NCBI GenBank assembly: GCA_017462785.1 | Contig: JAFTQJ010000075.1 | Location: 1 to 45,408 of the forward strand | Length of the DNA: 45,408 nt | Direction: 5' to 3' | From: Oscillospiraceae bacterium | Lineage (GTDB): Bacteria; Bacillota; Clostridia; Oscillospirales; Ruminococcaceae | In this document: positions 1 through 7,540 of the stretch, one piece after another | Layout of the letters: each line of letters starts with the position of its first letter | How positions within the stretch are numbered: the stretch's first letter is position 1 | Notes under the pieces: model-generated | What the model was told of the DNA's origin: nothing | The model's database searches: none | Seen by the model: only the letters and a program-made list of their open reading frames with translations | Position numbers and translations under genes: made by a program

Positions 1-42
1 GCAAACTAACAGCAAGAAGCTCCCGATTTTTCGGGAGCTTCT
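1..42. repeat. Inverted copy of the end of the CE1 gene and its hairpin
   Basis: Bases 1-42 are the exact reverse complement of 204-245, which hold the last two sense codons and the stop of the CE1 esterase gene plus its terminator-like hairpin. The arm contains its own 12-bp stem (15-26 with 31-42, loop TTTT). It starts at the first base of the window, so the inverted repeat may continue to the left. The two arms bracket repeat copy 1. An inverted gene copy, a convergent paralogue with the same 3' end, or an assembly fold-back could each explain it. Confidence 0.8.
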
Positions 43-196
43 CAGCTTGTCAAAAAAGTCTTTTTTGGGGGTTAGAACCCCAAAGATTGCCCCCACCCCA
101 ACCCCTCCCCCAGAGGGGGAGGGGCTATATTGCGAGGGTACTGCGTACCCTCAACCCGCCAAAGGACTTCGTCCTTTGAACCTAACAAGGTTTTTC
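43..196. repeat. MITE-like structured repeat, copy 1
   Basis: Nearly identical to 10508-10670 and 20546-20707, in the same orientation. It folds into consecutive hairpins: a weak one near 65-83, a GC stem 102-111/115-124, an 8-bp stem 134-141/145-152 and a 7-bp stem 161-167/171-177. The left end CAGCTTGTCAAAAAA matches, imperfectly inverted, the right ends of copies 2 and 3. The right end of this copy has diverged, from TTTTTCGACAG to TTTTTCAACAG. It contains no plausible gene. Confidence 0.85.
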
Positions 197-238
197 AACA
201 GCAAGAAGCTCCCGAAAAATCGGGAGCTTCTTGCTGTT
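197..238 (-). terminator. Terminator-like hairpin after the CE1 gene
   Basis: A perfect 19-bp stem (197-215 with 220-238) with a 4-base loop starts inside the esterase stop codon. No T-tract follows on the minus strand, because the repeat begins directly beyond it. It may therefore work as an mRNA 3'-end stabiliser or a weak terminator. Confidence 0.7.
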
Positions 239-1067
239 AGTTTGCTTTGAATGCAGCTCTGACAAAATTGTACATATGTGCACGGATGCAGTTGCCGCCG
301 TGGTAGCCACCGTTGACATAGTGCCAGATATGCGGTACATTGTTGTTTGTCAGGATGTCGTGGTAGCCGGCAGGGGAATCATATACAACAGTATCGTTGG
401 AGCCTGCTGTCAGGAGCAGCAGGTAGGGAGAACCGTTTGTATACCTGAAGTCGGATTCTGCGATCAGTCCAGGAGATACGCCGGGAGCCGGACAGATCGC
501 ACCGACATAACCGAAGGTATCGGGCATCTTGTTGGAGATGTACAGGGACTCTCTGCCGCCCATGGAGAAGCCTGTGAGGGCGGTGTTGTCCTTGCCGGTC
601 AGAACGGAATAGTTTGCCTCAATATAGGGCATGAGGTCGTTTTTCAGCTCGTTGATGAAATTGTCATATGCCGCATTGTTGGCATCATCCATCGCAGAGC
701 AGGCATCCTGTGTATCACTTGCGTAAATATACGGGTAAACAACGATCATATCCTCTGCTTCGCCTGCTGCGATCGCATTGCCGATGATCTGACGCAGACG
801 CATGCTCTCATCCTCTTCGCTGCTCAGTGTATCTTCATTCTGCCAGTAGCCGTGCATCGCATAGAGGACGGGGTATTTCTTGCTGGTGGAGTAATTCGCC
901 GGAAGCAGGATGTTGAAATTGCGGTTTCTCTTGCAGGTGTTGGAGTAATAGCTCACCTTTTGCAGTGTGCCGTAGGTGACACCCGCCTTTTCTGTACGCT
1001 CTGCTTCGGGTTCGGTTTCCACCATTTTTGCCTGAATCTGTGCAGTATAAGCTTCCATAGAAATCAC
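237..1067 (-). CDS. CE1-type carbohydrate esterase, in frame with the upstream dockerin protein
   Basis: An alpha/beta-hydrolase of the CE1 (feruloyl/acetyl-xylan esterase) type, expected to remove ester side groups from xylan. From the GTG at 1067 it has 276 residues, with nucleophile S168 in GFSMGG, a likely acid D225, H256 in the C-terminal GGYHGG motif, and an oxyanion-loop motif MHGY near 71. It has no signal peptide, dockerin or CBM of its own. The frame is continuous with the GH30-CBM22-dockerin gene immediately upstream: only one TGA (1089-1091) and seven sense codons lie between them. No well-spaced ribosome site precedes the GTG. The likeliest reading is that this is the C-terminal module of a GH30-CBM22-Doc-CE1 enzyme split by a nonsense codon. 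Readthrough or reinitiation are alternatives. Family assignment is solid; independent expression is doubtful. Confidence 0.85.
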   Translation of the reverse strand: MISMEAYTAQIQAKMVETEPEAERTEKAGVTYGTLQKVSYYSNTCKRNRNFNILLPANYSTSKKYPVLYAMHGYWQNEDTLSSEEDESMRLRQIIGNAIAAGEAEDMIVVYPYIYASDTQDACSAMDDANNAAYDNFINELKNDLMPYIEANYSVLTGKDNTALTGFSMGGRESLYISNKMPDTFGYVGAICPAPGVSPGLIAESDFRYTNGSPYLLLLTAGSNDTVVYDSPAGYHDILTNNNVPHIWHYVNGGYHGGNCIRAHMYNFVRAAFKAN

Positions 1068-1088
1068 CGTATCTGCATCAGGATCCCT

Positions 1089-3212
1089 TCATGTACCACC
1101 GGTTGTGAAGCGGTCGATTCTGCCGAGTACAAAGCTGGTGAGCTGGATGAGGTCGGTGACTGTGGGAGTGCCGTTTTCATCCACGTCCGCTGCACGGCTT
1201 GCCTCGTCGGATGCAAAGCCCCTGAGCAGACCCTTCTTTGCAGCTGCAAGGTCAAATGCTGTGATCGCACCGTTCATATCCACGTCACCCTTGAGTACGG
1301 ATACGGGAGGTGTTGTTTCGCTGGAGGGGGGAGTTGTTTCGGTCGGAAGCTCGGGCTGACCTGCACCAACGATGGTGGTGCCGGGAAGTGCACCGATCGC
1401 CTCATCAATGTAGAAATTATTGGTGGACTCTGCGGTTTCCACATAGAGCATCATATTGGATGCACCTTCGGGGATCTGATAGTTCTTGTTTGCAAGCTGT
1501 GCCCATTCGCCCTTGACACCGGTCACTTCTGCGATGGTGGAATAATGTGTTTCACCGTCCGCACCGGTATACTGGAGCTTGAGGTAGAAGGTATCGGTCG
1601 GTTCGCCGTCGAAATAGGTCACATTTGCACTGAAGCTGAACTCCTGACCGGGCACGAAAGCCAGCGGATTGAGGTTTCTGTAAGCACCGTTCCATGCGGA
1701 TTCTCTGTTCTGTACGAGCAGGGCTTCATCACCGACATAGGAAGTTCTGCCGGAGGTCATAACGGTTGCAGCACCTCTGCCCTCCCATGTGCAGGTATCT
1801 GCTTCAAACTCATCATGGAAGTACCAGCCGTATTCGTTGGGCTTGGGAGCAGTATTGCCGATATCGTCGGGGTCACCGTCAGGAAGTGTCATGGAGCCTT
1901 CGCCCATGGTGACAACGAATGTGGTTACGCTCTCTGCCGGAAGCTGTGCCCAGAAGCTGGTGCCGTCATTTTCGAGGTTAGCTGTCAGGGTATGGTTTTC
2001 GCTGCCGGTGGTTCTGTAACGGTCAACGTCCGTGATATTGGCATTGCCGCTGAATGCAAACTGCTGTGCATAGCCCTCGGAACCCTTGTTGACTGCAACG
2101 ATGGTCACCTGATTGTCCGCACCCTTATAAGCAGAAATATACACATTATCCGCCGGAGATTCTGTTGCAGCGATTCTCACATCACCGGGGCGTACATACT
2201 TGGAGTAATGAGCCATCATATAGCCACGCTTACTGATGGTGCCGTCCTCGTTCATCGGACCGTAGCTGCGGCGGATGTACCACCATACATAGGCACTCAT
2301 ATTGCCGACTACCAGACCATTGTGGATATTTTCAGCAACCTGAATTGCCTCCGGCCAGCGTTCGTTGGAATTCGCTTCACTGTTGGGAACATAGACTTCG
2401 GTCATCCAGATCTGCTTGCCGCTGTTTTCGAGTGCCGGAAAATCCATCCAGTCCCTTGTTGTTCCGTAGAAGTGCGTACCGAACAGGTCGCAGTTTTCCA
2501 TTGCCTTCTGGTTGTTCAGGATCTTGGTGTAGAACTTCTTGCCGCCGTCAGCGACCCATGACGCATTTTCAGGGGCATACTGGAAGGATTCCGGTGACAT
2601 CAGTCTTGTGCTTGTGATCTGGTCGCCGTAATTTGCGAGGAAGTCCGTGGTTTCATCCGATGACCAGTAGGTCCAGTCATGTGCATAGTCCGGCTCATTC
2701 TGGACGGAGATCGCATAGAGGTCAACATTGTTTTCCTTCATGTAATTGCCGAAATCATTCAGATGCTGGGCATATGCACCGTAATTGGATTTCGGAAGAT
2801 GGAGCTTGCCGTTGCTTCCGCCGGATTCTGCAAGATTTGCCGGAGGCTCCCACGGAGAAGCAAACACAGTAACGCCCATCTGTGTCGCTGCCTGAGCTGT
2901 CGGAAGTGCCTTGTACCACTGGGTCTTGTCGGGGTTGACGAAAATTCTCAGAACAGTGAAGCCAAGCTCGTTCTCACCGTTGCCGAATGCGGTCTGACGC
3001 TGTGCAGGTGTCAGATCCTGACCCGTCCATTCCGGATGGTTGATGCCGCCGAAGCCCTGAATGGTCTGATAGGTCTTTTCCGTGTCGATCGTGCAGACAT
3101 CCGCTGCCGATGCACGTCCTGTCGGGAAAACTGCTGCGAGTGACAGCATCATTGCGGATGCGGTCAGTCCTGCGAACAGCTTTCTGAGGGGTTTCATCTC
3201 AAAATTCTGCAT
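1089..3212 (-). CDS. Cellulosomal GH30 glucuronoxylanase with CBM22 and dockerin
   Basis: A secreted endoxylanase, 707 residues. A signal peptide (about 1-37, ending ASA-A) precedes a GH30 subfamily 8-like catalytic domain (about 38-437), with acid/base E173 in SVQNEPDY and nucleophile E272 in WMTEVY. The WWYIRRSYG motif (309-317) carries the arginine that in this subfamily reads the glucuronic acid branch, so it should cut glucuronoxylan next to MeGlcA. A CBM22 (about 455-608), a Thr/Pro linker and a type I dockerin (641-702) follow. The dockerin has two calcium loops, DVDMNGAITAFD and DVDENGTPTVTD. The ATG at 3212 lies after an AAGGAG site and about 29 nt from a consensus promoter. The TGA stop is in frame with the CE1 gene. 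The CBM22-dockerin cassette closely matches that of the neighbouring GH10 enzyme. Confidence 0.95.
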   Translation of the reverse strand: MQNFEMKPLRKLFAGLTASAMMLSLAAVFPTGRASAADVCTIDTEKTYQTIQGFGGINHPEWTGQDLTPAQRQTAFGNGENELGFTVLRIFVNPDKTQWYKALPTAQAATQMGVTVFASPWEPPANLAESGGSNGKLHLPKSNYGAYAQHLNDFGNYMKENNVDLYAISVQNEPDYAHDWTYWSSDETTDFLANYGDQITSTRLMSPESFQYAPENASWVADGGKKFYTKILNNQKAMENCDLFGTHFYGTTRDWMDFPALENSGKQIWMTEVYVPNSEANSNERWPEAIQVAENIHNGLVVGNMSAYVWWYIRRSYGPMNEDGTISKRGYMMAHYSKYVRPGDVRIAATESPADNVYISAYKGADNQVTIVAVNKGSEGYAQQFAFSGNANITDVDRYRTTGSENHTLTANLENDGTSFWAQLPAESVTTFVVTMGEGSMTLPDGDPDDIGNTAPKPNEYGWYFHDEFEADTCTWEGRGAATVMTSGRTSYVGDEALLVQNRESAWNGAYRNLNPLAFVPGQEFSFSANVTYFDGEPTDTFYLKLQYTGADGETHYSTIAEVTGVKGEWAQLANKNYQIPEGASNMMLYVETAESTNNFYIDEAIGALPGTTIVGAGQPELPTETTPPSSETTPPVSVLKGDVDMNGAITAFDLAAAKKGLLRGFASDEASRAADVDENGTPTVTDLIQLTSFVLGRIDRFTTGGT

Positions 3213-3247
3213 AAATATCCTCTCCTTCTCAATGATTGTATATTCAT

Positions 3248-3276
3248 ATTATACAATATCTTTTAACTTTTGTCAA
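3248..3276 (-). promoter_or_regulatory. Consensus sigma-A promoter of the GH30 gene
   Basis: On the minus strand TTGACA (3271-3276), a 17-nt spacer and TATAAT (3248-3253) match both consensus boxes exactly. Initiation is expected near 3241, about 29 nt before the ATG at 3212. A perfect consensus on a catabolic gene implies repression as the control mode. Confidence 0.85.
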
Positions 3277-3292
3277 TACATTTGAATGTATT
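3275..3292. promoter_or_regulatory. Dyad overlapping the -35 edge of the GH30 promoter
   Basis: The perfect inverted repeat AATACAT-TTGA-ATGTATT overlaps the last bases of the -35 box and extends upstream. Next to it, AACGATTCA (3293-3301) recurs at 7393-7401 by the GH10 promoter. Its placement suits a repressor or regulator site; the binding protein is unknown. Confidence 0.45.
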
Positions 3293-3317
3293 AACGATTC
3301 ATATTGAACAGCAGAAC

Positions 3318-3339
3318 CCGCCGCCTTTACAGGCGGCGG
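3318..3339. terminator. GC-rich hairpin between the GH10 and GH30 genes
   Basis: A 9-bp stem, CCGCCGCCT (3318-3326) with AGGCGGCGG (3331-3339), lies just downstream of the GH10 stop on the minus strand. It lacks a clear T-tract, so it could be a weak terminator or a 3'-end stabiliser. Confidence 0.45.
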
Positions 3340-3369
3340 ATCCTTGGGGTATGGTAAAATGTAGGGGAG

Positions 3370-6300
3370 TTAGCTGAACTGCCACCAATCGAATTCAAGC
3401 TGTCCGCTGAATACGAAGTACAGATCCTGACTGCCGCTGACGCTGCTGATGACCGGAACGGTGATCTCGGTCATGCCGCCTGCCGGAACTTCCACATAGG
3501 CAACTGCTGTGCCCTTTGCACTGCCTGTGCAGACCTTGATGGCTGCACCTGCATTGGAGGATGCTCTGACGGTCAGGGAGTCACAGCCGCTGGAGAAGTT
3601 CACGCCGGAAACCTTCACCCAATCGCCTGCATTGACATCCGTTACCACGGTATCACCAAGACCGCTGACATTGATGCCTGCCTGATGGGACATGGTTTCT
3701 GCCTGTACCTTTTCGTAGGGGCTGAGCTTCTTGAGCTGTGCAATGCCTTCCATAGTACCGGTCACGCTGCCCATCTTCTCGCCGTTCATGGTGATCTTGT
3801 CAACCTGCGGGCTTCTGTAGTTGTAGTCAATGCCCATGGATCCTGCAACCGGACGGGAATGATAGAACAGGTAGAGCTGACCATTCAGCTCCGTGATGGA
3901 GTGGTGGTTGTTGCCGTAGTATCCGAAGAATACACCCTGATTGCGGAACAGCTCTCCGCCGTAGGTGAACGGGCCCATCGGGCTGTCACTTACCATATAC
4001 TCAATGGCACCGCTGGTCAGGCCATAGGAATTTCCGGTGGTGTTCCAATTGGAGCAGTAGGTGTAGTAATACTTGTTGCCGATCTTGTTGATGCCGGAAT
4101 CCTCAAACAGATAGGGGGGGTTAATCGTCTGGGGATCACCTGCAAGGCTGATCATGTCGTCACCAAGCTTTACCACTCTTGCTGTTCCGGGGTCTGCGTC
4201 CTTCCCAGTGGGAACACCGCCGCCGAAATAGAGGTAACCCGTTCCATCATCGTCTACAAATACTGCGGGGTCAAAGAGCCAAGTGACGTTCGCACAGTTC
4301 GGTGTAGAACGGGTAATCAGACCGTGGCCAAGAGGGTCAGTCCACGGACCGGTGGGAGAATCGGCAGTCAGCACGCTCACGCCGTTGCCACCGTTACAGA
4401 AATAAAGGAAGAATTTTTCCTTGCCGTTGATGGTTTTGTGTGCTGCACAGGGTGCCCAGGAATTGTTTGCCCACTTTGCAACACCGTTTGCACCTGCTAC
4501 ATTGATGATGCCGTGGTCAGTCCAGTTGACCATATCATCGGAGGAGATGCAGTTGATCTGGTTGATCTTGCCGTAGGTATTGTCCACAAGATTGCCGTTT
4601 GCGTCATATTCAAAGATGTCGTTTGTCATGTAAACATAAACTCTGCCGTTGTATTCCATAACACCGGGGTCAGCACCGAAACGCTGGGTATACAGCGGAT
4701 TGTTCTCGCCGTCCTTCTTGATGCTGGTACCGGGGGTGATGCTGGAGAACAGGGAATTCATTGCTGCCACGTCAACGGATGCCATCGGCTTTTCCACAAC
4801 TGTGAACTTGTCGATTCTGCCCATGACGAAGCCTGTGAGCTGCACGAGATCCACGACCTCAGCAGTACCGCTTTCATCCACATCGGCTGCCTTCTTTGCA
4901 GCATCGGAAGCAAAGCCCTTGAGCAGACCCTTCTTTGCTGCTGCGATGTCGAATGCGGTGATCACGCCGTCATTGTCCACGTCACCCTTGACACCGCTGG
5001 AGAGAACCGGAAGTTCGGGCTGTTCCGCACCGAGGATACCAGTTCCGCCGACTGCACCGATCGCCTCATCAATATAGAAATTGCTGGTGGAATCGGCTGT
5101 TTCGATATACAGCTGCATCTGTGTTGCATCTGCCGGAATCTTATAGTTGGTATTGGCAAGCTGTACCCACTCGCCCTTGACTGTGGTTGCTTCGTCGATG
5201 GTGGAATACTGTGTTTCACCGGCTGCATCCACATACTGGAGCTTCATGTAGAAGGTATCGGTTTCCTCGCCGTCAAAGTACATGACATTTGCACTGAAGC
5301 TGAATTCCTCGCCCGGAACGAAGGCTCTCGGATTGAGGGTTCTGTATGCACCGTTCCACGAAGCTTCACGGTTCTGCACGAGCAGTGCTTCGCTGCCGAC
5401 ATAGGCAGTTCTGCCGGATGTCATGATGGTTGCGGCACCTCTGCCGTCCCATGTGCAGGTATCGCCCTCGAACTCATCGTGGAAGTACCAGCCGAATTCG
5501 TTCGGCTTGGGTGCTGCGATCTCGCCGCCGTCATAACCGCCCTCAACCCATTCGGATTCGGGGATCATGGACATCAGGGTGTTGTATGCAGTCTTGGGCT
5601 GATGGTTGGTATCGTACAGAAGCGGTGCATTCTCGGTCTTGATCCATGTGTTGGCATCATTCGGACCCCAGATGCAGACTGCTGTCACCTTGCCGGGATA
5701 ATTGCCCTCGTTGATGTCGATTGCCGCCTGGAAGATCGCCTTGTACTTGTCAGCCTGCTGCTGATCGGAATATGTGCCGTTTTCTCTGGTAATATCCAGC
5801 TCCGTAATCTGCACTTCGCAGCCGATGGAAGCGTACTTCTTCAGTGCGGTGGTATAGCTTGCAACGCCCGAAAATCCATCATAATTCGCATTGATATGGG
5901 ACTGCATGCCGATACCGTCGAGGTAGCCCTTTTCATAGAGGGACTTGCACATGTTGTAGATGCAGTCACGCTTGTGATCCCAATACTCGTTGTAGTCGTT
6001 ATAGAAGAGCTTGCAGCTCTCAGGAGCATACTTGTCAGCGATTCTGAATGCGGTTTCTACAAAGCTGTTATCGCCGTAAACGGATACCCAAGCGGAGGTA
6101 CCGCCTGTTACATTGTTGTCACCGGCAACTCTTGCACCGCCGAAATTTGCGGTTCTGTTGGAGTCGTCGCTGACTGCCTCGTTTACGACGTCATATGCAT
6201 AGAGGTCGAGGTCGGGATACTGTGTCTGGATGGCTGCGAACATGTTCTTGATGTAGCTGTCCAGACGTGCTGTCATGGTATCCTTGGAAACCCATGCACC

Positions 6301-7194
6301 GTTGGCATCAAAGTTTTCCTTGAAGAACCAGCTGGGGGTCTGGCTGTGCCATACGAACGCATGACCTCTCATGCCGATGCCGTTGCGTACACAGAAATCC
6401 ATGATCGCAGATGCATTATTCAGGGAAACGCCGATGTTTGTACCGCTGCACTGGGACTTTACCAGTGTTGCATCGGGCTTGGTTTCATTCTCGCACTCGA
6501 TGCTGTTGTAGTCCTTGATCATGGAAGCGGTGATGGTGGAATTCTTGACTGTACCGCCGTTGAGGATGTTGCCGACTCTGAAATACTGACCGAATGCATC
6601 CTTCAGACCCATGTTGGAAGAGGCTGCATAAACGGTATTCAGGGCTTTTGCTTCCTCGGTGGTGATCTTCACTTCGTCAAAGGAGAAATCATTGGTGCTG
6701 TCCGTTGTGATGGTCAGCTCAAACTCGTAGGTATTCTCCGGAGCTTCATAATCCGCTGTGAGTGTCACCCACTCCCCTGCTGCTGCCTGTACGGAATCCA
6801 GCTCGACCACGGTCTGCTCTTCGGTTTCCATGTCAATGTACAGCAGATGCAGATGGAAGGTTTCTTCTGTTTCGCTCATGACCTTCACACCGTAGGTGTA
6901 GTCCACACCGCCTGCAAGGTAGAAGCCCTTGGAGGAGCTTGCACCCTCGGATGCGGATGTACGGTTGGTAACTGTCATACCTCTTGTGCCGCCGAATCCG
7001 GCACCGTTTTCTGCGGTCAGCTGTACGGTCTGCGTGCTTCCGTGCCATCCGTCATAGTTGACCTCAAAGTCATTGTACACCGCTTCTGCGGCGTAGGTCT
7101 GTACACTTCCGAACTCCAGTCCGGGCAGTGTGCCGAGCATTCCTGCACAGCAGGTCAGAGCTGTCAGAGCTGCGGTCAGTTTCTTCATGTTCAT
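3370..7194 (-). CDS. Cellulosomal xylanase: CBM22-GH10-CBM22-dockerin-GH43-CBM6
   Basis: A secreted bifunctional xylan-degrading enzyme, 1274 residues. Order: signal peptide (about 1-36), CBM22-like module (about 38-178), GH10 endoxylanase (about 188-547; acid/base E339 in YDVVNEAV, nucleophile E465 in ITELDI), second CBM22 (about 565-713), dockerin (about 736-798), GH43 (about 820-1135; D842 in FGADPG as base, D975 in FDPAVF as pKa-modulating Asp), CBM6 (about 1160-1274). The GH43 is probably an arabinofuranosidase or beta-xylosidase; its subfamily is not certain. The start is the ATG at 7194, 7 nt after AAGGGGG. The frame stays open further upstream, but the ATG there (7386) lies upstream of the predicted transcription start. 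The dockerin is internal, so the last two modules hang beyond the attachment point. Confidence 0.95.
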   Translation of the reverse strand: MNMKKLTAALTALTCCAGMLGTLPGLEFGSVQTYAAEAVYNDFEVNYDGWHGSTQTVQLTAENGAGFGGTRGMTVTNRTSASEGASSSKGFYLAGGVDYTYGVKVMSETEETFHLHLLYIDMETEEQTVVELDSVQAAAGEWVTLTADYEAPENTYEFELTITTDSTNDFSFDEVKITTEEAKALNTVYAASSNMGLKDAFGQYFRVGNILNGGTVKNSTITASMIKDYNSIECENETKPDATLVKSQCSGTNIGVSLNNASAIMDFCVRNGIGMRGHAFVWHSQTPSWFFKENFDANGAWVSKDTMTARLDSYIKNMFAAIQTQYPDLDLYAYDVVNEAVSDDSNRTANFGGARVAGDNNVTGGTSAWVSVYGDNSFVETAFRIADKYAPESCKLFYNDYNEYWDHKRDCIYNMCKSLYEKGYLDGIGMQSHINANYDGFSGVASYTTALKKYASIGCEVQITELDITRENGTYSDQQQADKYKAIFQAAIDINEGNYPGKVTAVCIWGPNDANTWIKTENAPLLYDTNHQPKTAYNTLMSMIPESEWVEGGYDGGEIAAPKPNEFGWYFHDEFEGDTCTWDGRGAATIMTSGRTAYVGSEALLVQNREASWNGAYRTLNPRAFVPGEEFSFSANVMYFDGEETDTFYMKLQYVDAAGETQYSTIDEATTVKGEWVQLANTNYKIPADATQMQLYIETADSTSNFYIDEAIGAVGGTGILGAEQPELPVLSSGVKGDVDNDGVITAFDIAAAKKGLLKGFASDAAKKAADVDESGTAEVVDLVQLTGFVMGRIDKFTVVEKPMASVDVAAMNSLFSSITPGTSIKKDGENNPLYTQRFGADPGVMEYNGRVYVYMTNDIFEYDANGNLVDNTYGKINQINCISSDDMVNWTDHGIINVAGANGVAKWANNSWAPCAAHKTINGKEKFFLYFCNGGNGVSVLTADSPTGPWTDPLGHGLITRSTPNCANVTWLFDPAVFVDDDGTGYLYFGGGVPTGKDADPGTARVVKLGDDMISLAGDPQTINPPYLFEDSGINKIGNKYYYTYCSNWNTTGNSYGLTSGAIEYMVSDSPMGPFTYGGELFRNQGVFFGYYGNNHHSITELNGQLYLFYHSRPVAGSMGIDYNYRSPQVDKITMNGEKMGSVTGTMEGIAQLKKLSPYEKVQAETMSHQAGINVSGLGDTVVTDVNAGDWVKVSGVNFSSGCDSLTVRASSNAGAAIKVCTGSAKGTAVAYVEVPAGGMTEITVPVISSVSGSQDLYFVFSGQLEFDWWQFS

Positions 7195-7259
7195 GTGAAT
7201 TCCCCCTTGCAGAATTTGTCTTTTCGTTCCTGTCAGGCTCTTTCGTTTGTGGTTTTTCT

Positions 7260-7295
7260 GCACATTCTGCCGTTTTTCGCTCCAGCAGAATGTGC
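7260..7295 (-). promoter_or_regulatory. Hairpin in the 5' leader of the GH10 mRNA
   Basis: A perfect 11-bp stem (7260-7270 with 7285-7295) and a 14-nt loop lie in the roughly 175-nt untranslated leader. No T-tract follows. It may be an mRNA-stabilising or protein-binding structure; it matches no riboswitch I recognise. Confidence 0.5.
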
Positions 7296-7375
7296 GGTTC
7301 CACTCCTCTCGTATGCCGGTTGTTTCTGATGATGTTTTCACATCCGTTCTGTTCACGTCCGTCATGCCTGTCTTT

Positions 7376-7404
7376 ATTGTAAACAATTTTTGAACGATTC
7401 ACAA
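7376..7404 (-). promoter_or_regulatory. Probable promoter of the GH10 gene
   Basis: On the minus strand TTGTGA (7399-7404), a 17-nt spacer and TACAAT (7376-7381) fit a moderately strong sigma-A promoter. Initiation near 7369 leaves a long leader and places the upstream ATG at 7386 outside the transcript. Confidence 0.6.
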
Positions 7405-7447
7405 CCCATAATTTGAAGATTTGGTGGACAAAATGAAGAAAATCCTA

Positions 7448-7475
7448 TTGATTTTTACAAAAAATATGATATAAT
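7448..7475 (+). promoter_or_regulatory. Promoter of the regulator pair
   Basis: TTGATT (7448-7453), a 16-nt spacer and TATAAT (7470-7475) precede the regulator gene at 7541. It is divergent from the GH10 promoter, with about 45 bp between the -35 boxes. The gene-free stretch 7195-7540 holds only this, the GH10 promoter and the GH10 leader. Confidence 0.7.
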
Positions 7476-7540
7476 GTGAATAGAAGCTGATGCGGAACAG
7501 CATAATGACATAGTTTCATCATAAAAGGGGGGGCGGAACG

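Noticed and set aside
47..250. Short open frames in the repeat copies (also at 10530-10724 and 20489-20743) with a shared peptide
   Set aside because: The shared peptide comes from the DNA repeat. The frames start at different places, have no ribosome sites and cover hairpins.
1089..1091. Selenocysteine insertion at the TGA between the GH30 and CE1 genes
   Set aside because: No strong hairpin of SECIS type lies just downstream, and the position is a linker where selenocysteine would serve no purpose. TGA is also a regular stop elsewhere in the window.
231..2561. 776-codon open frame on the plus strand
   Set aside because: Antisense shadow of the CE1 and GH30 genes; it crosses two real genes and lacks any recognisable domain.
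3685..7329. 1214-codon open frame on the plus strand
   Set aside because: It is antisense to the GH10-GH43 gene. Its translation is Cys/Ile/Val/His-rich without domains, and real catalytic motifs are on the minus strand. The open frame is a by-product of codon bias.
7070..7402. Leader peptide or upstream gene in the GH10 leader
   Set aside because: The open frame overlaps the signal peptide region in another phase, starts upstream of the predicted transcription start and has no ribosome site.
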